DNA of 64,000 nt from Irregularibacter muris (GTDB lineage Bacteria > Bacillota > Clostridia > Eubacteriales > Garciellaceae): assembly GCF_024622505.1 (NCBI RefSeq), contig NZ_JANKAS010000014.1, positions 1 to 64,000 of the forward strand, given 5' to 3'. The notes beneath the pieces are model-generated. The model saw nothing but the letters and a program-made list of their open reading frames with translations. It was not told the DNA's origin and did no database searches. A program made the position numbers and the translations under genes. Of this stretch, positions 26,303 through 34,193 are shown in pieces. Position 1 is the stretch's first letter, and every line of letters begins with the position of its first letter.

Positions 26303-26562
26303 AATAAAAAAACACCTAACAAGGATGTCAGGTGCGATTTTGCATAGAGCAAGGCAAAGACATTCCTCTCCTTTCCGACCCAGTGTGAGATAGCACAACA
26401 TCAAAGTATCGGGCAAATACAATGATGACAGTCCTGCATCTATTGAATGCAGACCCAGCATCAGATTTTGGGATCTAATGCTTCGGCGGCGACTCCTTTC
26501 TCTATATGTCATAGGTTTCCGACCTCGATATAGATACTATTAGCAACCGCGCCTCTACCCCA
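26303..26562 (-). ncRNA. Lysine riboswitch (L box) with terminator
   Basis: Read on the minus strand from 26562, the RNA starts GTAGAGGCGCGGTTGC...AGTA, followed by AAGGAGTCGCCGCCGAAG, GCTGGG and GGACTG, all conserved pieces of the lysine aptamer in the right order. The 3' end is a terminator: CACCTGACA / TGTTAGGTG-type stem (26313-26334) and a T7 run at 26309-26303. Lysine binding should turn off the permease-amidohydrolase operon. Confidence 0.88.
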
Positions 26563-26607
26563 CCCACAAAAAGGATGAGGATTTTTATGGAATTTTTATT
26601 AAGAGCT

Positions 26608-26636
26608 ATGATAACATAGCCAGAATATTTTGTCAA
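26608..26636 (-). promoter_or_regulatory. Sigma-A promoter of the lysine-riboswitch operon
   Basis: On the minus strand TTGACA (26636-26631), 17-base spacer, TATCAT (26613-26608), placed about 50 bases before the riboswitch. Confidence 0.75.
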
Positions 26637-26803
26637 ATAAAATATTGTATTGAGTATATTCATATGGATGGTGGTCTACATACTGATTTTGTAGCATGTT
26701 ATTATTTATTTTTGCTCCGAATAATAAATAATGATAAAATAAATAAACATATAGAAATAAAAGACGGAGTTGAAAGTATTTTTGTAGTGGAGAGGAGAGA
26801 ATT

Positions 26804-28090
26804 ATGAACATAGGAATAATAGGTCCTCCAGATTCTGGACAAAAAATAGCTGAAATTATGGAGAAAAATTTTCCCCAATTAACTCCTAGAATATATGATG
26901 TAAGTAAAATAGAAGAAGCTTATTTAAAGGTTCGATATGCTGAGGGAGAATGTCAAGGATTAATATTTACAGGGGTAGGGGTATACTCTAAGATAATAGC
27001 AAAACTCGATCCTTCCCTTCCTTATGTATATATTCCATTTTTGGCCTCTAGTATTATGAAATCTCTTTGGGCTCTAAAGGAAAAATTTCCAGATTGTAAA
27101 TCCTTTTCCATAGATACTGTAGAGGCCTCAGAGGTGGAGGATGCTCTTGAAGAGTTACACTTAAAGGATATGGAAATCCATTCGATGGAATATCATCCTC
27201 TCTATCCTGAACAAAAGTATGTAGACTTTCATATCAATATGCAGGAAAGTAAAAAAGTAGATGTCTCTATTATAGGCTTGGGATGGGTATATGAGGAAAT
27301 GCACAAGAGAGGCTATCCTATAGTAAGATTATACTCTACAAAAAGTTCTATAAAAAATACCATTAGTGACTTATGCTATAAAATAAAGGCCGTTGAAGTG
27401 AAAGAATCCACTATAGCTGTACAACTTTTAAATATAAGAAGCCAACAAGATATGTCCCAATATAAGATATTAGAAACCAATTCTATATTGCAAAATAGTC
27501 TAGTGGGATATCTCAAGGAAGTCCAGGGAAGTATTTTCAGCCAACAATGGAATCAATATATCATATTCTCCAATAGAGGAGCTATTGAAAACATTCAAAA
27601 TCTAGACATCCTCAAGAAAACCCTAGATTATTTAGAGAAGAAAAATATCATCGTACATGTAGGGATAGGACTAGGTAGAACGGCACACGAAAGTGAGATA
27701 AATGCTAGAAAAGCCCTAGAAATTGCCCTAAAGGAAGAAGAAAGTTGTATTTTTAAAATAGATGGCAAGAAAGTGGAAGGGCCATTATTACTAGAAAGGG
27801 AACTGAGCTATGATTTTGTAATGGATCCTTCAGAGATAGAAGAGATGGCAAAGTTAATAGATTTAAATCCCTTATATATAAAAAAAATTCAAGCCCTAAA
27901 GAAAAAACATGCTAAAGATACATTTACTAGCGAAGAATTAGGGAAGCATCTCAATGTAAGCACGAGGACCGCCAATAGAATTATCAAAAAAATAATCGAT
28001 AATGATTGTGGAGAAGTAGTGGGCCTAGAAACAAATAATCCTGTAGGTAGGCCTAAGCAAATTATTAAAATAGATTTTGGATTACATTAA
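26804..28090 (+). CDS. Transcriptional regulator with sensor, GGDEF-like and winged-helix domains
   Basis: A 428-residue cytosolic protein. Residues 1-200 form a Rossmann-like sensor (MNIGIIGPPDSGQKI...), possibly small-molecule binding. Residues 205-325 look like a degenerate GGDEF or GTP-cyclohydrolase III-type domain (HVGIGLGRTAHESEINARKALEIA) without an intact GGDEF motif. The C-terminus (350-428) has a helix-turn-helix (TFTSEELGKHLNVSTRTANRI). GAGAGGAGAG precedes the ATG. It ends in a terminator, and the DUF3100-M20 operon follows, which it probably controls. I cannot name a characterised homologue. Confidence 0.7.
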   Translation: MNIGIIGPPDSGQKIAEIMEKNFPQLTPRIYDVSKIEEAYLKVRYAEGECQGLIFTGVGVYSKIIAKLDPSLPYVYIPFLASSIMKSLWALKEKFPDCKSFSIDTVEASEVEDALEELHLKDMEIHSMEYHPLYPEQKYVDFHINMQESKKVDVSIIGLGWVYEEMHKRGYPIVRLYSTKSSIKNTISDLCYKIKAVEVKESTIAVQLLNIRSQQDMSQYKILETNSILQNSLVGYLKEVQGSIFSQQWNQYIIFSNRGAIENIQNLDILKKTLDYLEKKNIIVHVGIGLGRTAHESEINARKALEIALKEEESCIFKIDGKKVEGPLLLERELSYDFVMDPSEIEEMAKLIDLNPLYIKKIQALKKKHAKDTFTSEELGKHLNVSTRTANRIIKKIIDNDCGEVVGLETNNPVGRPKQIIKIDFGLH

Positions 28091-28106
28091 CATATGTATT
28101 TTCATT

Positions 28107-28140
28107 AAGATTCCTTTTTAAGGAATCTTTTTTGTTTTTT
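28107..28140 (+). terminator. Terminator of the regulator gene
   Basis: AAGATTCCTT (28107-28116) and AAGGAATCTT (28120-28129) form the stem, followed by a T-rich run to 28140. Confidence 0.85.
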
Positions 28141-28156
28141 ATTAAACAAGTTATCG

Positions 28157-28185
28157 TTGACAGATTTTAATCCTTTTCATATAAT
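28157..28185 (+). promoter_or_regulatory. Consensus sigma-A promoter of the DUF3100-M20 operon
   Basis: TTGACA (28157-28162), 17-base spacer, TATAAT (28180-28185). Confidence 0.85.
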
Positions 28186-28470
28186 AAGACTGCAGCTAAT
28201 TAAAGACAACCAAAAGACATGTCTATAATATGAAATAGGTTGAAAGAAAGGGGTGAACCTATCTAAGAGAAAGGGGAGAATCAATATATCGTTGGCAATA
28301 AGCATTATTTTCTGTTATTTTAATGATTTTTAATTATAGAACGAACGGGTTTAATTTATTTACAAATAGAAAAGTTGGTTTTATTAGCAAGGGATCAAGC
28401 TTTTCTATTTCACTGAAGGGACCATAGCCGCCTTTCTGTGAAAACCAATTTTACTTAGGAGGAGAAGATT
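28186..28470 (+). ncRNA. Long folded leader of unknown class
   Basis: About 280 bases lie between promoter and start codon. ATAGGTT (28235-28241) pairs with AACCTAT (28256-28262). Further on two stems exclude each other: AAATAGAAAAG (28364-28374) pairs perfectly with CTTTTCTATTT (28400-28410), while AAAGTTGGTTTT (28371-28382) can pair with AAAACCAATTTT (28441-28452) next to the ribosome-binding site. No T run is present, so control would act on translation. It does not match a T box, lysine, SAM or TPP class. Confidence 0.4.
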
Positions 28471-29274
28471 TTGGAGAAAAAGTTAAGTGTTTTAAAAGAT
28501 TACAAATTGCATTTAGTTGCCCTAGTTGTAAGTATAATAGCTGAATTGATCGGACCCAAAAATATCCTTGTAGGGGATATAACAATCGTCTTATCCCCAT
28601 TGATTTGGTCAATGCTTATTGTTTTTGCTATATATATGATAAAACCTCTTAAATTAGTTACGGAAAAAAATGCCTCAACCGCTAACTATATGATGGGTGT
28701 AGGGTTAGCATTATTAATAGCAAAATTAGGAGTTACCAGTGGTTCTTCTATGGAAGAAATCAAGCAGGCAGGACTGGCTTTAGTCCTACAAAACTTTGGG
28801 AACTTAGGGACAATACTATTGGCCTTACCCTTAGCTCTTCTTATAGGAATGAAACGTGAAGCTGTAGGCATGAGTCATTCCCTAAGTAGAGAAGCTAATG
28901 TGGGGTTAATACAGGATACCTATGGTGGAGAGTCAGCGGAATTTAGAGGGGTTATGGCCGTATATATCGTTGGTACATTACTTGGACCAATTGTAATGAG
29001 TGTCTTGGCATCCATATCTATTGCTACTGGAATTGTTAGCCCACTAGGTGCATCTATGGGGGTAGGAGCTGGAAGTGCATCAATGATGACGGCAGGTTTA
29101 GGTTCACTTATAGAGATGTATCCAGAACTAGAAGCTCAGATGACTGCATTTGCTGGACTGAGCAACTTAATTTCAAGTGTCATTGCACTTCCTTTAGGAG
29201 TATTCTTAGGATTGCCTTTAACTGAATTCCTATATGATAAACTATCAAGAATAATGAAAAGAAGAGGTGAATAG
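28471..29274 (+). CDS. DUF3100 integral membrane protein
   Basis: A 267-residue membrane protein starting with TTG behind TAGGAGGAG. About eight hydrophobic segments are seen. Gly/Ser-rich SLGASMGVGAGSASMMTAGLGSLIEM-like sequence near residues 188-215 and the charged loop MKREAVGMSHSLSREANVGL near 127-147 are characteristic of DUF3100. Function is not established; the family sits next to M20 amidohydrolases and resembles half of a carrier. It abuts the next membrane protein (two bases), which probably completes the transporter. Confidence 0.8.
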   Translation: MEKKLSVLKDYKLHLVALVVSIIAELIGPKNILVGDITIVLSPLIWSMLIVFAIYMIKPLKLVTEKNASTANYMMGVGLALLIAKLGVTSGSSMEEIKQAGLALVLQNFGNLGTILLALPLALLIGMKREAVGMSHSLSREANVGLIQDTYGGESAEFRGVMAVYIVGTLLGPIVMSVLASISIATGIVSPLGASMGVGAGSASMMTAGLGSLIEMYPELEAQMTAFAGLSNLISSVIALPLGVFLGLPLTEFLYDKLSRIMKRRGE

Positions 29275-29276
29275 AA

Positions 29277-29735
29277 ATGGAGAAACTTAGAGAAGATTTC
29301 AGCAATATAGTCGGTGCATTACTGCTGAGCATGCTATTTTCTATTGTATGTAATCGAGTAGGTTATGATACAGGGATCATTAAATCATTGCCAGGATTGT
29401 TGATTTTAGTAGCGATATCCCTAGCGGGTTATGTATTGTCCTATATTGTTCCTATAAAGAAGATTACAGCAGTATTGTGGGTATCATTGATTGCTATATT
29501 CCTTTCATCACCAATTTCACCTGTTTCTGAGCAAGTTATATTTCATGTGGGAAATGTTTCTTTGATGTCAGTGGTAACCCCCATTTTAGCCTATGCAGGG
29601 GTCTTAGTAGGTAAAGATTGGGGGAAATTCAGACAACTTGGATTGAAAGCTATAATTATATCCATAGTTGTAATGGCAGGTACATTCTTAGTTTCGAGTT
29701 TATTGGGAGATTTCTTCATGAAGATTTTTGGCTAG
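29277..29735 (+). CDS. Small membrane protein, likely transporter partner of DUF3100
   Basis: A 152-residue protein with four or five hydrophobic helices (residues 10-27, 35-57, 62-80, 90-115, 125-148) and little else. It follows the DUF3100 gene after two bases and starts at an ATG preceded by AAGAGGTG. I do not know a named family; arrangement and size suggest a split carrier in which the two products form one transporter for the substrate of the M20 enzyme downstream. Confidence 0.65.
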   Translation: MEKLREDFSNIVGALLLSMLFSIVCNRVGYDTGIIKSLPGLLILVAISLAGYVLSYIVPIKKITAVLWVSLIAIFLSSPISPVSEQVIFHVGNVSLMSVVTPILAYAGVLVGKDWGKFRQLGLKAIIISIVVMAGTFLVSSLLGDFFMKIFG

Positions 29736-29781
29736 ATGATCAAAGGTTTACTACACTATTTTTAAAAGAGGAGGAGTTTTT

Positions 29782-31104
29782 GTGAATAGTAAGGAATTAA
29801 AAGAAAAGATTATTAAAGCAATAGAGGAGAATAAAGATCTTATCATAAAGACAAGTAGAGAGATTTACTCTACACCAGAGTATGGTTATAAAGAATTTCA
29901 ATCAACCAAGGCAACGGTTAAATTCCTAAAGGATCTTGGGTTAGAAGTAGAAGAAAATATAGCGGTTACAGGATGCAAGACAGTGATGAAGGGGGGGAAA
30001 CCAGGGCCAAATATAGCGATATTGGGAGAGCTAGATGCAATTTCATGTGCTACACACAAGGATGCAGTGGAAACAGGAGCAGTACATGCATGTGGACATA
30101 ATCATCAAGTAGCTGGAATGTTGGGAGCCGCTTTAGGCCTAGCGAAAAGCGGAATACTACAGGAATTAGCAGGAAATGTTTCGATAATCGCAACTCCTTC
30201 AGAGGAGTTTGTTGAATTAGAATATAGGGCGAAGTTAAGAGAAGAAGGTAAGATTACCTATTTTGGTGGGAAGCAAGAGCTAATCAAAAAGGGTTATTTC
30301 GATGATGTAGACATGGCAATGATGTTTCACTCTTCAGATATGGGAGAGAAAGATGCATTAGTAGGACCGGTAAGTAATGGTTTTATAGGTAAAAAAGTTA
30401 GATTCATAGGCAAAGAATCCCATGCAGGATCTGCACCAGAAGAGGGAATCAATGCTTTAAACGCAGCAATGCTGGCTATGAATAATATTCACGCCCAAAG
30501 GGAGACCTTTAAGGATTCGGATAGAGTAAGGGTTCATCCGATCATTACCAAGGGTGGAAATATAGTAAACTCCGTTCCTGATGATGTACAAATGGAATCC
30601 TATGTTAGGGCAAGGACAATAGAAGGAATGATTGATTCAAATAATAAGGTAGACAGAGCTTTAAAAGCAGGTGCTATGGCAGTAGGAGCTAAGGTTGAAA
30701 TTACAAACATTCCAGGATATCTTCCAGTCTTAAATTATCCAGAGTTTAATGAATTGTTCAAAAATAACTTACTTTTCATGGGGATGCCTGAAGAGAAAAT
30801 AATAAAGGGTGGAGATTTTACAGGATCCTTTGATCTAGGAGATGTATCTCATTTAATGCCAACTATTCACCCTATGATAGGGGGAGTAAAGGGAAATCTT
30901 CATACAAGAGATTTCCAAGTTATCGATGAAGATTTAGCCTATGTACTACCCGCTAAGGCCATGGCCTTAACGATTGTAGATTTATTATACAAGGATGCAT
31001 CTACTGCAAAGAATATATTGGATAACTTTAAACCTGCAATGACCAAAAAAGAGTATTTAGATTTTATGGAAAGTGTAGATAAAGTAGAATCCTTCGAGGG
31101 ATAA
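29782..31104 (+). CDS. M20 family amidohydrolase, AbgB-like
   Basis: A 440-residue metallohydrolase starting at GTG behind GAGGAG. Metal-binding motifs: GELDAISC (near 86), ACGHNHQVAGMLGAA (near 107) and TPSEEFVE (near 137) supply the Asp, His and Glu ligands; MFHSSD and TIHPMIGGVKGNLHTRDF give later ligands. It resembles aminobenzoyl-glutamate or N-acyl amino-acid hydrolases, which cleave an amide to free an amino acid. With the DUF3100 pair upstream it forms a probable import-and-hydrolysis unit. The substrate is unknown. Confidence 0.85.
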   Translation: MNSKELKEKIIKAIEENKDLIIKTSREIYSTPEYGYKEFQSTKATVKFLKDLGLEVEENIAVTGCKTVMKGGKPGPNIAILGELDAISCATHKDAVETGAVHACGHNHQVAGMLGAALGLAKSGILQELAGNVSIIATPSEEFVELEYRAKLREEGKITYFGGKQELIKKGYFDDVDMAMMFHSSDMGEKDALVGPVSNGFIGKKVRFIGKESHAGSAPEEGINALNAAMLAMNNIHAQRETFKDSDRVRVHPIITKGGNIVNSVPDDVQMESYVRARTIEGMIDSNNKVDRALKAGAMAVGAKVEITNIPGYLPVLNYPEFNELFKNNLLFMGMPEEKIIKGGDFTGSFDLGDVSHLMPTIHPMIGGVKGNLHTRDFQVIDEDLAYVLPAKAMALTIVDLLYKDASTAKNILDNFKPAMTKKEYLDFMESVDKVESFEG

Positions 31105-31106
31105 AC

Positions 31107-31145
31107 GAGTGACATACTCCCACCGCTTAAAGAAGTGAGGGACAT
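31107..31145 (+). repeat. Hairpin like the end of an IS200/IS605 element
   Basis: GTGACATACTCCCACCGCTT, then AAAG and AAGTGAGGG, resembles the subterminal hairpins of IS605-type elements, which often begin with GACATACTCCCAC. No transposase or TnpB gene is nearby, so this would be a lone scar. It could also be a weak terminator of the M20 operon; no T run follows. Confidence 0.3.
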
Positions 31146-31182
31146 TTTGCAATTTGATAAAAATAAACTCGATGAAGCAGTA

Positions 31183-31211
31183 TTGACACTTCTCTAAAAC
31201 TATATTATGAT
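31183..31211 (+). promoter_or_regulatory. Sigma-A promoter of the MATE gene
   Basis: TTGACA (31183-31188), 17-base spacer, TATGAT (31206-31211). Confidence 0.8.
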
Positions 31212-31217
31212 TATATT

Positions 31218-31322
31218 TGTTTTATAAAACAGCCGAATCTTTGCTACCGAGTAAAGATCTTAAGGTGTTCTGGAACATTCCGTTAGGTCTTAGAAGGAAT
31301 GTTGCGGGGCGCTTTTTGTTTT
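31218..31322 (+). ncRNA. Attenuator-type leader of the MATE gene, class unknown
   Basis: A hairpin ATCTTT / AAAGAT (31237-31258) is followed by a terminator: AACATTCC (31274-31281) pairs with GGAATGTT (31296-31303), extended by GUGUUC-type G-U pairs, with TTTTTG TTTT at 31313-31322. The terminator ends right at the AAAGGAGG of the transporter gene, so it must be conditional. The upstream 40-base stem around CTACCGAGT may be the sensor. I cannot match it to guanidine, PRPP or other known classes. Confidence 0.5.
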
Positions 31323-31339
31323 AAAGGAGGTATTTTATC

Positions 31340-32695
31340 ATGGAAAAATCTATTTTGAAAAATTTTACAAAATATGTAAGTTTGAATGTTCTTGGAATGA
31401 TAGGACTTTCTTGTTATATTCTAGCGGATACCTTTTTTATATCAAAGGCATTGGGAGCAACAGGTATTGCAGCGCTTAATTTTTCTATTCCCGTTTACAG
31501 TGTAATGCATGGTATAGGACTAATGATTGGAATTGGGGGAGCTACAAGATATAGCATAGTAAAGTCTCAACATCAAGACCAAAGAGCCAATAGCATCTTT
31601 AGCCATTGTATGGGATTAGGTCTTCTTATAGGAATGCTATTTGTCCTCATTGGTATCATTGGCCCAAAATTTTTAGCGGTAGTTTTAGGGGCAGATGCAA
31701 CTACCTTACCTCTGACAAAAACCTATTTAACCACCATGTTATGCTTTGCACCATTTTTTATTATCAATAATGTCGTACTTGCTTTTGTACGCAATGACCA
31801 TAATCCCAATCTACCTATGATTGCCATGTTAGTGGGGAGCTTTTCCAATATTATCTTGGACTATATCTTTATGTTTCCTCTTAAAATGGGCATGTTTGGT
31901 GCTGCCTTTGCAACGGGACTTGCACCCATTATTAGCATAAGTGTATTGAGTATTCATTTTATAAAGGGTGAGAATAACTTTAAATTTGTCCGAAGTAAAG
32001 TATATTGGTCTTCCATTTGGGACATTTTCAGCCTAGGATTATCTTCCTTTATTACTGAGGTTTCCTCTGCTGTTGTTCTTATCACCTTTAACCTAGTTAT
32101 TTTAAATTTAGAGGGCAATTTAGGGGTTGCCTCCTATGGCATTATTGCCAATATAGCCCTTGTAGGAATTTCAATATTTACGGGAATTGCCCAGGGTATT
32201 CAGCCCCTAATTAGCAAAGCTTATGGAATGAGCAATAATACCGTATTGGAAAAAATAATTAAGTTTGCCCTAGTTACCTCATTGGTAATAGCCGTAGCCA
32301 TATATTTCGGTGTCTTTTTTACTTCTGATGGTATTATCAGAATTTTTAATAGTGAACAAAACTTAAAGATTGCACAACTTACAAAAACAGGACTTAGGAT
32401 TTACTTTATAGGCTTCTTCTTTGCAGGGATTAATATTATTATAAGTACCTATTTAAGTGCTATAGAGCAGGCAAGAAATGCATTTATTATTTCTATTTTA
32501 AGGGGATGTGTGGTTATTGTTCCCTCAGTTCTTTTGTTAAGTAGATTATGGGAAATGACTGGCATATGGTTGGCATTTGTTTTTACAGAATTAATTGTGA
32601 CCATGATTGCCATTCCTATAGCAAATTCAAATAAAGAGGTAGAAATAGGAGACAAGAGGGCAGGTACCTTAGCCCATATCACTATAAAAAGTTGA
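31340..32695 (+). CDS. MATE family multidrug/metabolite exporter
   Basis: A 451-residue protein with 12 membrane helices in two related halves (residues 1-225 and 235-451). GLMIGIGGATRYSIVKSQHQD (near 58-78) and FTGIAQGIQPLISKAYG (near 275-291) are the equivalent loops of the halves and typical of MATE carriers, which expel cationic compounds against Na+ or H+. RBS AAAGGAGG precedes the ATG. Expression is probably gated by the leader terminator at 31259-31322. Confidence 0.9.
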   Translation: MEKSILKNFTKYVSLNVLGMIGLSCYILADTFFISKALGATGIAALNFSIPVYSVMHGIGLMIGIGGATRYSIVKSQHQDQRANSIFSHCMGLGLLIGMLFVLIGIIGPKFLAVVLGADATTLPLTKTYLTTMLCFAPFFIINNVVLAFVRNDHNPNLPMIAMLVGSFSNIILDYIFMFPLKMGMFGAAFATGLAPIISISVLSIHFIKGENNFKFVRSKVYWSSIWDIFSLGLSSFITEVSSAVVLITFNLVILNLEGNLGVASYGIIANIALVGISIFTGIAQGIQPLISKAYGMSNNTVLEKIIKFALVTSLVIAVAIYFGVFFTSDGIIRIFNSEQNLKIAQLTKTGLRIYFIGFFFAGINIIISTYLSAIEQARNAFIISILRGCVVIVPSVLLLSRLWEMTGIWLAFVFTELIVTMIAIPIANSNKEVEIGDKRAGTLAHITIKS

Positions 32696-32724
32696 TCACC
32701 TGATATTCAGGTGATCAATTTTTT
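32692..32724 (+). terminator. Terminator of the MATE gene
   Basis: Perfect 12-base arms (32692-32703 and 32707-32718) and a T6 run. Confidence 0.92.
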
Positions 32725-32929
32725 ACTTGGGCAACAAAAGCATCTGCTGTGAGGATAATTCTGATGAAGTTATCAAAACATAAAAGGGTGGAATTGCTTA
32801 GTAAAAAGATATTTGAATGCCCAACTGGTAGGAGGATGCTACTTTAATGATTTTTGTGGTACACTATTAATAATGTAACCAGTACAACCAATTAATGTAA
32901 TTAGACTATATAGATATTGAGGGATAGAA

Positions 32930-34165
32930 ATGAAGAAAAATAAGCGCGTTATAGTGGTAGGGGGAGGAGCAGCGGGCATGATGGCTGCTATTTCTGCAAA
33001 AAGACTAGGTGCTGACGTCACAATATTAGAGAAAAATCCACGGGTAGGTAAAAAAATACTAGCTACAGGAAATGGCCGATGTAATTTCACCAATATAAAT
33101 ACCAATATCACTTGTTATAATGGCAATAATCCAAAATTCTCCTATAGTGCATTATCAAACTTTACAATAGATGACACCATTCATTTTTTTGAAAAATTAG
33201 GAATTTCCCATAAAGTAGAGGGACTGGGCAAGGTTTTTCCTAGGTCTGATCAGGCTTCTAGTATCCTTGATGTTCTTTTATATGAATTAAACGGGCTGGG
33301 AGTTAGTATTATTTGTGATGCTAATGTAGAAGATATCACTAAGAAAAAAGATAAATTTATCATTAGATTGGAAAATGGCATAAAACATTCCGGCGATAGG
33401 GTGATCATAACTACAGGGGGCAAAGCCATGCCCTCTAGTGGTTCTGACGGTAAGGGGTATGATTTAGCAAGGAAGTTTGGACATACTATTAGGGATGTTT
33501 TTCCTGCCCTTGTGCAATTAATGTTGGAGGGTTCATTTTTCAAGCGAATTACTGGGGTTAAATTTATAGGGACAGCAGAGCTCATTCACAAAAATAAATC
33601 CCTTATGAAAGATAGGGGAGATATCCTCTTTACCAATTATGGAATATCCGGTCCACCTATATTGCAGTTAAGTAGAAAAGCAGGAGAGCTATTAAATAAA
33701 GGCAAAGAAGCCTATTTGAAGGTAGTCATCATGGATACCATGTCAAAAGATGAGCTAAGGAAGCTTATGACCAAGCGATTTCAAGTAGGAGCCAAAAAGT
33801 CCATTGACTTTAGCCTTGTGGGGCTAATAAATAAAAAACTAATACCCATAGTATTACAGGAAGCTAATATTGAAGACATAAAGCGCCCCGTAGCCAATTT
33901 GTCCAATAAAGAAAAAGAAAGAATCATCGACATTCTAAGTGATTGGCGATTTAAGATTACAGGAACAAAAAGTTGGACCAGTGCACAGGTAACCGCAGGC
34001 GGTGTGGATACCAAAGAAATTAATCAAAATACCATGGAATCCAAGTTGGTGCAAGGAATCTTTTTTGCTGGTGAGATCATGGATATCGATGGTATGTGTG
34101 GGGGTTTTAATCTCCAGTGGGCTTGGTCATCGGGATTTACAGCCGGACAAGGGGCTGCACTATAG
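32930..34165 (+). CDS. FAD-dependent oxidoreductase, HI0933/BaiN family
   Basis: A 411-residue flavoprotein. The Rossmann GxGxxG motif is VVGGGAAGMMAA (residues 8-19); VGKKILATGNGRCNFTN (near 42-58) and VTAGGVDTKEIN (near 355) are the HI0933-family signatures. The C-terminus GEIMDIDGMCGGFNLQWAWSSGF closes the FAD site. BaiN members reduce bile-acid double bonds, but most homologues have no known role. It is followed after 28 bases by another FAD-dependent protein, so the two probably form an operon. Confidence 0.87.
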   Translation: MKKNKRVIVVGGGAAGMMAAISAKRLGADVTILEKNPRVGKKILATGNGRCNFTNINTNITCYNGNNPKFSYSALSNFTIDDTIHFFEKLGISHKVEGLGKVFPRSDQASSILDVLLYELNGLGVSIICDANVEDITKKKDKFIIRLENGIKHSGDRVIITTGGKAMPSSGSDGKGYDLARKFGHTIRDVFPALVQLMLEGSFFKRITGVKFIGTAELIHKNKSLMKDRGDILFTNYGISGPPILQLSRKAGELLNKGKEAYLKVVIMDTMSKDELRKLMTKRFQVGAKKSIDFSLVGLINKKLIPIVLQEANIEDIKRPVANLSNKEKERIIDILSDWRFKITGTKSWTSAQVTAGGVDTKEINQNTMESKLVQGIFFAGEIMDIDGMCGGFNLQWAWSSGFTAGQGAAL

Positions 34166-34193
34166 TTTTCAATGAATAATAGGAGATGATTTG

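Noticed and set aside
26297-26512. Minus-strand open frame of 71 codons
   Set aside because: It lies wholly inside the lysine riboswitch, whose conserved elements explain the sequence; it has no domain-like features.
28381-28452. Possible T-box element before the DUF3100 gene
   Set aside because: GGGACCATAGCCGCC only loosely recalls the AGGGTGGNACCGCG motif, and there is no specifier stem or terminator.
30939-31145. Minus-strand frames overlapping strong plus-strand genes throughout the window
   Set aside because: They mirror codon patterns of the true genes and lack ribosome-binding sites; none shows domain-like sequence.
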